Shown here piece by piece: positions 9,801-19,294 of a stretch of DNA of 64,000 nt. A model generated the notes under the pieces. It was given only the letters and a program-made list of their open reading frames with translations. It ran no database searches and was not told the origin of the DNA. The DNA comes from Trifolium pratense (lineage: Eukaryota; Streptophyta; Magnoliopsida; Fabales; Fabaceae), in the NCBI RefSeq assembly GCF_020283565.1, contig NC_060059.1, positions 31,112,838 through 31,176,837 on the forward strand, in the 5' to 3' direction. Each line of letters begins with the position of its first letter. Position 1 is the first letter of the stretch. A program made the position numbers and the translations under genes.

Positions 9801-11463
9801 CTTTTTCAGCAGCCTCCGCTTTTTCGGGAGACTGCTTCCTACGCCGCTGAACAACGGCACTAGCCCTAGGATCTAAAGTCAACTGGTGACAAGCGACCTC
9901 AGGGTCGATACCGGGCATCTCTGCAGCGCTCCAGGCGAACAGTTCAGCATTGTCCTTAAGGCAGGCGATCAGCTGCTTTTTGACCAAGTCGGGGAGCCCA
10001 GTTCCAATCTTGATCCCTTTGAGGGGGTCTTCGCCCAAGGGCACCAGCTCGAAATCTCCGTCCGGAATGGGGCGGTAGATTTTCTTTTCAGCATCGGTGA
10101 GGTCCTTCTGTTTCTCTTTTTGATGCTCCTTTTTTGTGAGTCGAGCATCGATGTCGACGGAGTCTCCAATAGTGTTTACCCCCTGATTTTTCTTTTCAGT
10201 TTTCTTGGGGGTTGCCACGGTGCTCAGATTTTTCGCCGCGGCCTCGAAGCATCTCCTCGCAGCAGCTATGTCACCGTTGATGGTGGCGACCTGGCCGTCC
10301 ATCGTGTAGTATTTCAGCTTCAGGTGAACGGTGGACGACACAGCAAACAGCTCCGCTAAGGTAGTTCTGCCGATGATGCAGTTGTAAAGCGAGGGACAGT
10401 CGACGACCATGAATTGCGTCCTCACGGATTTCATAGTCCTTTCCTCGCCGAAGGTGACGATGAGGTCCACGTATCCCCAAGGTTTGGTAGTCGACCCGTT
10501 GAACCCCTGAAGGTCGGGTCCTACATATGGAACCAAGTTCTTCTCCGACAGCTGTAGAGTTTTGAATAGCCCCGAGTACATTACGTCGCACGAGCTCCCC
10601 TGATCTACGAGGATGCGGTGGACGTCGAAGTTCGCCATACGAGCCCTTACCAGTAGCGGAATCTGATAGTTTGGTGAGCCCCCAGGAACTTCTGATTTGT
10701 AGAAGGCCAGCGGGTCGGAGTCCCCCTCAGGTTTGGTGACGGTGATGTGAGTCACTGAGCAAACGTTTTCCAGCTCCTCGAACTTTCTTTTTACCGATCC
10801 GAGGGTGATTTTGTTTAGCCCTCCACCTGTTATCACCAGTGCTTTTGGGAAATTCTCCCATGAGCCATTCAGGTGGGCGTTGAAATGCCTCATGAGCGCT
10901 CCCTCGTCTGACCCCGGGGATGGGAGCGGAATTTCATGTGCGGAGATGGCAAGCGCCTGAGGGGCGATGCCTCTGTTTTCCTGCTCAGGAACATCAATGG
11001 CCATTGCGACCTCTTGAGGCTCCCGCCTTGGTTGTTGTTGTTGTTGTTGTGCTTGTTCGTCGTTCTGAACATATCTCCGGGCATATCCTTTTTGTATCAG
11101 AATCTCGATGGCATCTTTTAAGTGGACACAGTCCTCAGTGACGTGTCCATGGCTTTTATGATAGCGACAAAATTTCGTCCTATCAGTATTTGCCTTCATG
11201 GGCTGCTGTCTTGGGAAGTGTATCCCAGCCTTTTTGAAGTCCGCAGCGGAGACTTCGGCGAAAATGCGATCTCTTGACGCATTCAGTGGAGTGTATGTTG
11301 TGAATTTTCCCCGAGGAGGTTTGGAATCTTTGATCCTTTCCTCCCTTTGCTTTTCGTTACCTCTTCGCGAGGTTCCAGCTTCATCTTTCTCATGGTTCCT
11401 GGTTTTTTCTTGTCCTTTAGGCCTTCTTAGATCTTTGGCCCTCTGTTTTTCCTCGTAGGCAAT
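6862..11463 (-). CDS. Tat pol polyprotein (gag C-end, protease, RT, two RNase H, integrase)
   Basis: The frame is open from just after the gag stop to 6862. Numbering from the ATG at 11199 (1445 aa): a CRYHKSHGH..C knuckle-like motif near 11-24, polyQ near 50, protease VDQGSS at 198-203, reverse transcriptase about 470-660 with VYMDD (catalytic YMDD 601-604), a first RNase H about 730-850, then a second RNase H-like domain about 875-990 (VDGSS, AEYEA and FTDSQ supplying Asp, Glu and Asp). Integrase follows, with zinc-binding CDKC near 1139-1142 and catalytic Asp 1169, Asp 1230 and Glu 1266. All core residues are present. The ATG at 11199 is internal; the natural product is a gag-pol fusion in the same frame, broken by one TAA at 11464-11466. 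Length and order match Tat elements. Confidence 0.95.
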   Translation of the reverse strand: MAYEEKQRAKDLRRPKGQEKTRNHEKDEAGTSRRGNEKQREERIKDSKPPRGKFTTYTPLNASRDRIFAEVSAADFKKAGIHFPRQQPMKANTDRTKFCRYHKSHGHVTEDCVHLKDAIEILIQKGYARRYVQNDEQAQQQQQQPRREPQEVAMAIDVPEQENRGIAPQALAISAHEIPLPSPGSDEGALMRHFNAHLNGSWENFPKALVITGGGLNKITLGSVKRKFEELENVCSVTHITVTKPEGDSDPLAFYKSEVPGGSPNYQIPLLVRARMANFDVHRILVDQGSSCDVMYSGLFKTLQLSEKNLVPYVGPDLQGFNGSTTKPWGYVDLIVTFGEERTMKSVRTQFMVVDCPSLYNCIIGRTTLAELFAVSSTVHLKLKYYTMDGQVATINGDIAAARRCFEAAAKNLSTVATPKKTEKKNQGVNTIGDSVDIDARLTKKEHQKEKQKDLTDAEKKIYRPIPDGDFELVPLGEDPLKGIKIGTGLPDLVKKQLIACLKDNAELFAWSAAEMPGIDPEVACHQLTLDPRASAVVQRRRKQSPEKAEAAEKAVKDLLEANFISEARYTTWLSNVVLVKKSNGKWRMCVDYTDLNRACPKDAYPLPNIDKLVDNSSGFKLLSFMDAYSGYNQIKMAEIDKKKTAFMTESGNYYYNVMPFGLKNAGATYQRMMNKVFNNEIGDMLEVYMDDMIVKSEEEVDHTAHLKRVFDQARKYNMRFNPEKCTFGVKAGKFLGFYLTERGIEANPDKCRAFFEFPTPDSKKSIQSLNGMLTALSRFVAKSAQHALPLFKLLRKESAFEWTKECEDALQHLKRALSEPPVLTRPNEGETLYLYLAVASEAISAVLIRETEQGQKPVYFVSKALQGPELRYLQIEKTALAVVMAARKLRHYFLAHSIVVRTDQPIKQLLARPDMTGRMLKWSLELSEFEIFFESRKALKAQVLADFIAEMTTPSTPDKNKWTIFVDGSSNPQGSGAGIILESGEGALIEVSLELAFPTTNNQAEYEAFLAGLRLAQDMEAEEIKIFTDSQLVASQITGEYQTKDERLTEYLNLIKEKLTKFRQSEIKHVPREHNARADILSKLASTKKKKGGNQSLIQETLSKPSIVKPTEVFLICEIDANSWMTPVFEFLNTGNLPLDKKEAAKVKKRACAYVILNGKMYRRGFSIPLLRCVEESKVASILGEIHEGINGQHIGGRSLARKALRAGFYWPTMQADAKEHVKKCDKCQRHGDMHLAPPNELKTLSSPWPFSWWGMDLLGPFPTAAGQNKYLIVAVDYFTKWIEAEPLAHITTFNVLRFFKRNILARFGIPQVVVTDNGTQFTDKKVREFMAKIGTTQHFTSVEHPQTNGQAEAANRVILRGLKRRLDEAKGKWTEELHSVLWSYRTTPHSTTGETPFRLTYRTEAVIPVETGASSFRTEVPLEGENNHEMLREELDLLEELRDGAALREATLKQKIAKRHDKKVIKREFDVGTLVLRRNQKDSREGKLAANWEGPYRVRAKTENGAYYLEDLYGKEIPRPWNAEKLKQYYS

Positions 11464-12576
11464 TTAATTTTTCGCCTTTTCGAAGAATGCATCCAGCGTT
11501 TTCGGCTCTTCGATCCCGACAGCTTTAGCAAAGTCGCTGTCCGGATGTAATCCCCTGTCGAGGAGATACAGCTTCATGCCCTCCTCGACCTTCACTTCTA
11601 CGGCTGCTTTGTTGAACCGTTCGAGGTAGGCCCTTAGGGGCTCGTTCTCTCCTTGGATAATGGCCTCGAGGGTTGCTTCAGTTTTTGGGTGACGCCTCGA
11701 GGAGGTGAAGTGAGCCCGAAAGCGGGCGCACAGGTCCGACCAAGAGTCTATGGATCCTGGCGCCAAGCTCTTGTACCAAGCCATAGCGCCTTTCCTCAGA
11801 GTTGTGGGAAAGAGCTTACACTTGATAGAGCCTCGTACATTTCTGTACTCGAGGAGAGCTTCAAGATTTTCGATGTGCTCGTCCGGGTCTGTCGAGCCAT
11901 CGTAGGTATCCATTGCCGGTGGTTTCTCGAGTCCGACCGGTAGGGGGAGTTCTCGGATCCTTCGGGAGAGGGGGCCTTGGTGACTGTCCCTCTCTTCCGG
12001 GGATCGGTTCCTTTGGCGGCGAGGAGGGTTGTCCCTTCTAGGGGAATGTCTCCTCGGCGGGGTGGAGTTTCGAGATATAGCCTCGTTTCTCCTTGGGCTC
12101 GACCTCCTTTCGCTTCTGTGGCGAGGTGGTGTGCGAGACCTAGAGTAGGTTCTGCTCCTCACTGGTGTGGGTGAACGGCGAGCTGGGCGAGCTTGCGCCG
12201 TGATCCTCGACTCAGCAATTGCGTCGATGCGACGGCTTTGTTGCTCGAGCCTTTGATTCTGTTGCTCGTATCGCTGGTTCTGCTGCAGCAGTAAGTCCGA
12301 CTGGCGGTTGATTGCATTGACCAGCGCAGCCATCATTTCCTGCATGGGAACGCCCGGAGGGATGGCCACTGCCGGAGTCGCCTGTGGCGGGGTAGCCACA
12401 GGGATCTGCGGTTCTTCTGGGTTGTAGGGCTCGTAATGCGCGTCTTGCCCTCCCTGGCCATCTTCCGTTACGGAGGCGAATTGTCCGTCCAGCGGGTGGT
12501 ACGGCGCGTAGTCCATTGGTTGAACGTTGTTCTCCGCCACGAGCTCCGGGATTTGGTGGTTGTTAACGCCAGCCAT
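11464..12576 (-). CDS. Tat gag
   Basis: The 370-aa product starts 86 bases inside the 5' LTR. Residues about 1-110 are glutamine and proline rich. Residues 110-200 are Arg/Ser-rich, with many RSRT and RRHSPRR repeats. The retrotransposon gag (capsid) domain follows at about 215-370 (DTYDGSTDPDEHIENLEALL, AMAWYKSL, FRAHFTSSRR). The frame ends at TAA 11464-11466 and runs on in the same frame into pol with no further stop. Upstream of the stop the conserved gag tail appears to continue past it, so the TAA is probably a point mutation at a former sense codon rather than the natural gag end. Confidence 0.9.
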   Translation of the reverse strand: MAGVNNHQIPELVAENNVQPMDYAPYHPLDGQFASVTEDGQGGQDAHYEPYNPEEPQIPVATPPQATPAVAIPPGVPMQEMMAALVNAINRQSDLLLQQNQRYEQQNQRLEQQSRRIDAIAESRITAQARPARRSPTPVRSRTYSRSRTPPRHRSERRSSPRRNEAISRNSTPPRRHSPRRDNPPRRQRNRSPEERDSHQGPLSRRIRELPLPVGLEKPPAMDTYDGSTDPDEHIENLEALLEYRNVRGSIKCKLFPTTLRKGAMAWYKSLAPGSIDSWSDLCARFRAHFTSSRRHPKTEATLEAIIQGENEPLRAYLERFNKAAVEVKVEEGMKLYLLDRGLHPDSDFAKAVGIEEPKTLDAFFEKAKN

Positions 12577-12642
12577 TGGTCGTGAAGAGGGTGTTTTGAA
12601 GGAAGTTTTTTAGTTTTTGGTTTGGTTAAACAGGGAAACTAC

Positions 12643-12660
12643 TTCCCACAGACGGCGCCA
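12643..12660 (-). other. primer-binding site of the Tat element
   Basis: The plus strand reads as a tRNA 3' end (TTCCCACAGACGGCGCCA) one base from the 5' LTR, so the minus strand begins TGGCGCCG. I cannot assign the tRNA with certainty from memory. Confidence 0.75.
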
Positions 12661-12661
12661 C

Positions 12662-13061
12662 TGATCGTGTTGACCAGAATGATGCGACTTCGCCGGCGTT
12701 TGCGGTGGTTGAGAGCGTTTGAAACCCCTGTTGGAGCGGAGGGGGGTTGTGTACCTGCAGGCACTCCGACGCTCAAGTCAGTATGTGTGTAAGGTTTTCT
12801 TAGCTATAAAAATGCGTACCTTGCAAATGAAGTGGAGATGCATATATATAGCCCCCAGCGCTGGGCTAAGGCCCTTGATGGCATTAATGGCCATCAAGTG
12901 GCTGCCGGAAAATGGCTTGGAGGCCTTGATGTGCAGTAAATGCTCATCATTCCGGTTTACGGCCGTTACAATACGCAAGAGTATCAGACCGTTGGAGACT
13001 TGCTCGGATCGTTTATGTTCGACACCTTCTGTTGCTCGAGCTCGATGCTCGGCCCAGAACA
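12662..13061 (-). repeat. 5' LTR of the Tat element
   Basis: This 400-bp copy differs from 1868-2267 only at 12913 (T for C). The target repeat ATAAT follows directly at 13062-13066. Confidence 0.95.
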
Positions 13062-13066
13062 ATAAT

Positions 13067-13437
13067 CATAATCTTTAGATGATTAAAATAAGGTCATGTT
13101 GACATGTGTCTTAAGAGTACATATTAAGGTTACTGTAAATAATAATTTTGTCTTGAAAAATAAATATTTGACTTCTAAAATTATAAAATACACAAGTTTC
13201 AATATAAAATTTATTCAAATAATACTCTAACAAATGCTCCAGGGCACATATTATATTTTCGAGCTTTGTGAAATGGAGTTCTAATAATATGGAGTTTGGC
13301 TACAAAATTAAGTAAAATTTGGTTAAAAGCTACTCGAGCATTGAACTCGAGATCCGAGCAACCTATTGTTTGATTAAATTTATTAACCATTTAAAGTCAA
13401 TATCTTAATTTATCAGTAACTTATACATAAGTAATTA
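13067..13437. other. AT-rich intergenic
   Basis: I see no gene, RNA or clear repeat boundary in these bases between the Tat element and the first MITE. Confidence 0.6.
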
Positions 13438-13699
13438 CTCCCTCCGTCCCAAAATATAAGAACTATTTGACCACTGCACGCACACCAATGCATAACTTTG
13501 ATTACGAATATTTTTAATTGTGCATTAGTAAAAATTATGGAAATTTGATATTTTGAAAATACTCGTCGAAACAAATCAAACAAAATCTTATATGATAATA
13601 TTTACATTTATATACTTGTGAAATAATTATGCGGTCAAAACAAGATATATGAATAGTGTATTTAGTCAAATTAGGTCTTATAAAATGGGACGAAGGGAG
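13438..13699. mobile_element. Stowaway-like MITE (copy 1)
   Basis: This 262-bp element has terminal inverted repeats starting CTCCCTCCGTCCC at the left and the matching GGGACGAAGGGAG at the right, flanked by TA on both sides. This is the mark of Tc1/mariner-type (Stowaway) MITEs. It carries no coding sequence. It is the intact reference for the copies at 19037 and 30410. Confidence 0.9.
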
Positions 13700-13701
13700 T
13701 A

Positions 13702-15531
13702 ATTGTCGCAAATTGAGAGTTAAATAATTTAGTCACGTTTTTTAATATTCATTAGACATTTTATCTTTTAATCTTTTGAATTTATGTATGTGCCTAAACA
13801 TATTTTATTTAGTGTTGTGTCAAGTATGTATTACTCCATCTTTCTATACAAAAAAACTTATTCTTCTATACAAAAAAACTTATTCTTTTAATTCCTTAAG
13901 ATAGTTCTTATCGTTTCTATTTTAAATTTATAGATAAAATGGTAAATATCATTGAAATTTATACAAAAATGAAAAATTACAAGTTTAAATTCAAGACATT
14001 GCAAATATTTAATTGGTAAAAAATTGTTGAAATTATTAGGTCGAATGTCATGATTAATGATCAAATCCGGACTCTATCACTTATATGTGTGAGTTTATGA
14101 TAGCTTTGTTTTTTTATCTATATACCAAAATATATTGAATCTAACTATTTCTCTTTTATTGTTAAATAATCTAATTGCTAGAAATCTTACTCTTTAAAAT
14201 GAATAAATGAGATGTACGATATTTAAATCTTTACCCTCTTATATAATACAATATATCTATCAATTTAGTTAAATTTTTTTTCTTTATTAGCAATAGTGAA
14301 AACCAACATAGTCGGGCTTAGGGCCTCATGAATACCAAAAAAAAAAGAAAACCAACATAGCAGACATTATTAAAGTTTAAATTACATTCATAATATTATA
14401 ATAATTTCACTGCTCCCTATGTAAATGTCCCAGCAATCTTTTTTTACCTTTTGTTTATAAGTGTTCACTGCCCATCATCGATTTACCTTGTGCTTGGGTA
14501 ATCCTACCCTCCTAACGGTCGATTCAATTTTAGGCCCACTTTTTTAATTTTATTTTTTATATTTTCACTTTTTTGGTAATGATTCGGTGCTTCACAGTGC
14601 ACTATTGAACGGTTGACCAGAGAAAATTACACTGTTGATGAACTTTGTTAGATGGAATCTTGATTTTGAATCTTGATCATGATGATATCTGACTTTGATA
14701 GGTGTGAGGTGTAATGTGACTTATGGTGAATACTAATCATTGGATTATGGTGTGTTTTGAGGGACAAAATCTGAGGTAGTGATTGTTTATGATGATATCC
14801 TCAGACTATAGTTTGTTGGGTCCCACCAATAATGATTTATATCTATGGTGGAAATTGAAGTGTGTAGGATTGGATCAGCTCAGATCAAACCATACTCAAT
14901 TGTAATTTGGATGGTTGCATTGCATATTGGAAAAACTAGTTCTTGATCATTACTTGTTGACCCTAGGGTACCCCACATGTGTGTGCCACATTCTAGCATC
15001 ATGCTCTTCGTTTTGGAGTCTCATTTTTTTCCGTTGGTTTGAGATTTGGGTCTTGCTGACCAGTGTTTTTAAGTAGACGTAAGTTTCGGTCGATTTCGGT
15101 CGAATTCAGGCTAAAAATCACTAAATGGATAAAAGTTATAATTATTTAATTTGAATTTAATTCTGATCGACTACATATTTACTTTGTTCGGGTGTCGAAT
15201 CGTACGAATGATGGGTAGAACGAGTTGGTAATTTCAAGTTATATTGAAATTTTTTTTACATCCGAAACTCCATTATACAAAAATTTCTAATTTTTAAATA
15301 GTTCAATACCTCATACATAATGCATTAAAATATAGAAGATTAAATGAAAAAATAAAGAAGGTGAAATATAGTTACTTTGATTCAAATATGTAGATCAAAT
15401 GATAATAATATATCTAGTAGAGCGAGAAGTAGAAATTAAAATAGATCTAAAATATATATATATAAATATAGTATATATATTAGAATATCTTTCACACATC
15501 ATTCATCAGCGGATTATAAGCTTATAAAATA
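13702..15531. other. AT-rich intergenic with small retroposon scar
   Basis: No gene is supported. A tandem copy of a 20-base unit containing TATACAAAAAAACTTATTCT sits near 13850-13890. A tiny poly(A)-tailed insertion is listed separately at 14312. Confidence 0.6.
14312..14346 (+). mobile_element. 5'-truncated retroposon scar (35 bp)
   Basis: A 35-base insert ends in ten A and is flanked by a perfect 14-base direct repeat GAAAACCAACATAG (14298-14311 and 14347-14360). A long target duplication with a poly(A) tail is the hallmark of LINE-driven retroposition. The short body vaguely resembles the 3' end of the SINE at 58146 (a GGxxTTAGGGCC-like and ATACCAA ending), which suggests a severely truncated SINE. 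Confidence 0.65.
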
Positions 15532-15831
15532 CTCCCTCCGTCTCAAATTATAAGGGAAAAAAACAAAGATCACACTTATTAAGAAAAAGTAAAACATGAT
15601 AATTTGAAATATGTTTTTGTGGGTTTTCCTTGGAATAAGTTGCATGAGAAGATGTAAAAGCAATTCTTATTGATTGTTGTTTATTGAGAAAAGGGGAGAG
15701 AGAAAAAATTAAATGCAATTTGCATTAAATTTTATGAGATTAAGGCAAAAAAAACATTCTGGAAAATGGTTTTTTCCTTATAATTTGGGGAAAAATGACA
15801 TTTTTTGCTTTATAATTTTGGACGAAGGGAG
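15532..15831. mobile_element. Stowaway-like MITE (second subfamily)
   Basis: This 300-bp element has ends CTCCCTCCGTCTCAAATTATAAGGG and the complementary GACGAAGGGAG, with TA on both sides. The interior differs from copy 1, so it is a separate subfamily. Confidence 0.8.
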
Positions 15832-16649
15832 TATAACATTTCTCTCATATATCAAACATGGATAAAAACAACAAAGCGAAAAGTATACAGAGAGAAAGGG
15901 GAAGAAAGAAAAAAAAAAGTACTTTTAAAGAGATAGAATTTTAATGGTTGTCTAGTCGGTTTCAATTATGAAGAGATAGAATTTTAAAAACCTGCACTCG
16001 TCTGCATGCAACCGTTTATGCCCGACTTTTCACAATTGTTGACCTAAAACCCCGCACCTGACCAAATGCTTCGATGTATTGTCAGTTATATCAGTTTCGA
16101 GTCGGATTATAGGTCTGTGCTAGCTCTATTTTCAAGGTAAAAAAATTAAAGAAGAAATAAATAAAGAAAATTATGTGAAAAAGAATAATTTTAAATATAG
16201 CTTCCAATAAAGCTTGTATTTGGATTATAAGTTGTTTAGATATATATTTTATTAAATAAACTTAAAAAATTATTTTTTGTTTATATTTAAAGTTTTAAAC
16301 TGAAGTGAGGATCACAATAAAAAAAAAAAAAAAACTGAAGTGAGAATAATGATTTCACATCTCAAATATAAAAATATTTACTATAATATCTTATCACATG
16401 ATTTTTAAAAAGGGTTAGTAGTGAGGACCATAATAATTGTCCTATAACACAGCATATAATTATGAGGGTCATTTTATAAGAATGATTTTGGTTGCATGCT
16501 CACAAGATCCACAATACATTAATGCACCAAATCATTACTTCCGCAGAAAGACAGGCATATATAGAGAAAATTTTAATGGAAATTGTTTATATACCTTAAT
16601 TTTAATGGAGTATGTTTGAATGGATGATGGAAGCAAAATATAATAAATA

Positions 16650-16795
16650 CTCCATCTAATCTTTTATATAAGAAAATATTTGTTTTTTAAATTCATGGAA
16701 TGATTGACGTATTTGATATATTTATTAAACCAAATACATCAATCATTCTATGAATTTAAAAAGTAAATTTTTCTTATATATAGGATCGGAGGAAG
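16650..16795. mobile_element. short palindromic Stowaway-like MITE
   Basis: This 146-bp element is flanked by TA and is almost wholly an inverted repeat: left-arm AATTCATGGAATGATTGACG pairs with right-arm ATCAATCATTCTATGAATT. The loop is about 20 bases near 16715-16735. Transcribed, it would fold into a long hairpin. Confidence 0.75.
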
Positions 16796-16836
16796 TAAAA
16801 TAAAAAAGAGTAGAATAAGATAGAATTAAATATTAA

Positions 16837-17844
16837 GAGTCTGTTTGATTGAGTTTTTGTTTTTAGTTTTCAAAAACTCTTTTATAAATCAATTTAAGAA
16901 AACAGTTTTTAAAAAAGAAAAAGAAAAAAAAGTTGTTTGAAAATTCTATTTTCAAAAACTATTTTGCAAAAGAGAAAATGAAAAAACTTGTTTGTTAAAA
17001 TTATTTTTAAAATATGTTCTATTATTATTCTAAAAAAATTTCTATTATTTAAAAAATGAGTAATTTTTAAAACTATTTTTTTTTTGTTTAAAATAAAGTA
17101 CTGATTTTTATTATAAAAAAATCAGAATTTTTTATAATAAAAAAAAACAAAAAGCAGATTTTATTAAATATAAAAACAGATTTTTGAAAATTTTAAAACA
17201 ATTTTTTTAAATTTTAAAATAATATAATAATCTAAATATTATATTATATTTTTTTATTTAAATTAAAGTACTAATTTTTATTATAAAAAATAGCAATTTT
17301 TTGAAAATTAAAACAGTTTTTTAAATTTTAAAATAAAATAATAATTTAAATATCATATTATATTTATTAAATATTTATTTAAAAAATGAGTGGTGGTAGG
17401 CGGTGGTTGCCGCCGGAGCACCACCACCAGTCACCGTGGGTCCGCCGGAAAATTTGGCTCTGCCGCTCTGTGTCGCCGTGCCGGTGCCGGAGGTCCGGCA
17501 TTGACCGCGGTTGACCAACCACCACACCTGAGTTTATTAATTAAAAATTATATTATTAAAAAAATCAAAAAGGAAAAAAAAAGAATTGGGTTATTAATTA
17601 AAAAAATAGAATTGGGTCTGATAGCAAATCCGGGGTGTCTAAATAGCAACTTTCTAAAAACTGAAAGTAAAAATAGAAAACTAAAACATATTTTACAAAT
17701 TTCAGTTTTATAGTCCTCAAAACTGAAAAATACAAAACAGTTTTCGAAACTTTTTTTCAAAAAATAGTTTATCAAACAAGTTTTTTAGTTTTCTAAGTTT
17801 TAAAAACTAAAATAGAGAATTTGAGAAGTGTTTCAAACAAGCCC
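16837..17844. mobile_element. probable non-autonomous DNA transposon with GC-rich core
   Basis: The ends are imperfect inverted repeats (GAGTCTGTTTGA at the left, complement GGGCTTGTTTGA at the right). The body is extremely AT-rich, with partly repeated blocks at about 17060-17370, and it holds a sharply GC-rich island at 17388-17524. I could not find a clear target duplication, so class and exact limits are uncertain. The core resembles in style the one in the hAT-type element at 24696. Confidence 0.45.
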
Positions 17845-18136
17845 AGTTTTTTGGAAAAATTATGTTGCTAATTTTTTTTTAAAAAAATAATATAATTCCA
17901 ATATAAATAAAATAATTAAACATAAGCAGAAGAAAAATGAACAACAAGCAGAGAAATTATAGTCAAGTCCACACATGCATATTTTTCTCATATACACCTT
18001 TACACCATGACATATATTGGCCCCAACGTTAGTCTCCTCTCCCGTGGGACATTCAAGAAGTTCACAGGCGCATATTTCTTCACAGATATTCATGTTCACC
18101 TAAAAACATAAAAAAATATATCTTATGAAGTCATGT
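17845..18136. other. AT-rich intergenic
   Basis: No supportable gene. A short cysteine-containing frame on the minus strand (17860-18099) lacks a signal peptide at its start and looks random. Confidence 0.5.
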
Positions 18137-18710
18137 CTATATTCGAAGCATAAAAGCCTTCCAATTAATTTCACGCCAGCCTCTCAGTTTCAAAGGGAAT
18201 AACCTCTCACGAAGTTTATTTCCATTAGATGAAAGCCAAAAAATCTTAGTCTTATGAACATTCAAATCAAGACCTAATCTTGAGTCTGTCTTCCAAATGA
18301 TATCAAGTGTTTTATCCATTTTCCCTAAATCCCCTATGACAATCGCTTTATCCAGATGCCAAGCTTGAAGAAGAAGCTTGCAGTTGTCTCTGATCTTATG
18401 TATAAGAGGGTGCAACACAAGAGTGAAAAGGAGCGGTTCCAACAGGTTGTCTCGTTGCACTTCAGTGGCTAACATAATATTGTATCCCCAAGGTACAACA
18501 TTATTTCCCGATCATAAAGAAACTCAACACACAAGGAAATAGATAGACATCTCGCCCTTATCTCACATAGTAGCACCGAACTATCTACCATGTTAAAGGC
18601 ATTTGAGAAATATCTACTATGAGCATAGCCAAAGAATCATCTCCATGTAGCTGACTCAACACCCTACATTGTTCAAAATGATGACCTTTGCTATTTCAAG
18701 ATGATGGAAG
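18137..18710 (-). pseudogene. LINE reverse transcriptase fragment, broken
   Basis: On the minus strand the translation resembles the reverse transcriptase of plant non-LTR elements: a GDDSLAMLIVDIS segment, then in a shifted frame NAFNMVDSSVLLCEIRARC and VEFLYDREIMLYLGD, then after a stop a third segment LLEPLLFTLVLHPLIHKIRDNCKLLL followed by LNVHKTKIFWLSSNG. These correspond in order to the palm (A motif with Asp), the fingers and thumb. The catalytic FADD-like box reads HLDKAIVIGD, so one Asp is lost. There is at least one frameshift (between DIS and NAF) and one stop near 18475. It is an old, inactive fossil with no detectable 5' or 3' end. Confidence 0.8.
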
Positions 18711-19036
18711 TCCTCTCAGTTTTTTTTTCTCAATTTGTACATATCAACCCTTAGTTAATTTTACTTCTTTTTTAAAAAGTTTCAATCTTTTCCTCTTTGA
18801 CTAATTTTAAAGGCTTAAGATTCCACCTTACTCACTCAATTTATTTTTTTTTTGAAATTGAGAAGATCTTCTCTCTTATTTCAACCCCAAACTGAAAGTC
18901 ATTGAAATATTTATCGAAACAAAATTATATTTTTATTCTATTGTTTAAAAAGTGAAAAGAACAAAACAAGTTATAATTTTTAATTTTATTATAAAAAAAT
19001 TCTATTGTTTAAAATGATGGATTTTTTAGTACTATA
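18711..19036. other. AT-rich intergenic
   Basis: Nothing recognisable beyond T runs and A runs. Confidence 0.5.
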
Positions 19037-19294
19037 CTACCTCCGTCCCATTTTATAAGACCTTGTTTGACTAAATACATTATTTATATGTCTTGTGTTG
19101 ACTGTATTTTTCTAAAAGTAGATAAATGTAAATATTATTATATAAGATCTTGTTTGATTTGTTTCGATGAGTATTTTCAAAATATCAAATTTTTATAATT
19201 TTTATTAATCGCCAATTAAAAATATTCGTAATCAAAGTTATGCATTGGTGCACTACAGTGATCAACTTATTATTATATTTTGGGATGCTGGGAT
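19037..19294. mobile_element. Stowaway-like MITE (copy 2, inverted)
   Basis: This 258-bp copy of the 13438 family lies in the opposite orientation. The left end CTACCTCCGTCCC is good; the right end GGGATGCTGGGAT has decayed. TA flanks both ends. The interior matches copy 1 by eye (shared ATTTTGAAAATACTCxTCGAAACAAATC on the opposite strand). Confidence 0.8.

Larger units (their letters stand above)
1868..13061 (-). mobile_element. Tat-lineage Ty3/gypsy LTR retrotransposon, near-complete
   Basis: This is an 11.2-kb LTR retrotransposon read on the minus strand. Its 400-bp LTRs (1868-2267 and 12662-13061) begin TG and end CA, and the direct repeat ATAAT flanks it on both sides (1863-1867 and 13062-13066). 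Order along the element: 5' LTR, primer-binding site, gag, protease, reverse transcriptase with RNase H, a second RNase H-like domain, integrase, a long 3' region, a polypurine tract and the 3' LTR. Integrase downstream of reverse transcriptase marks Ty3/gypsy, and the second RNase H domain marks Tat/Ogre-type elements. The LTRs differ at one position I could find (C at 2119, T at 12913), so the insertion is young. Gag-pol is open except for one stop codon. The 3' region carries two antisense genes. Confidence 0.95.

Noticed and set aside
17860..18099. Cysteine-rich frame reminiscent of a nodule NCR peptide
   Set aside because: No N-terminal signal peptide, the hydrophobic stretch is at the C end, and the cysteine spacing is wrong.
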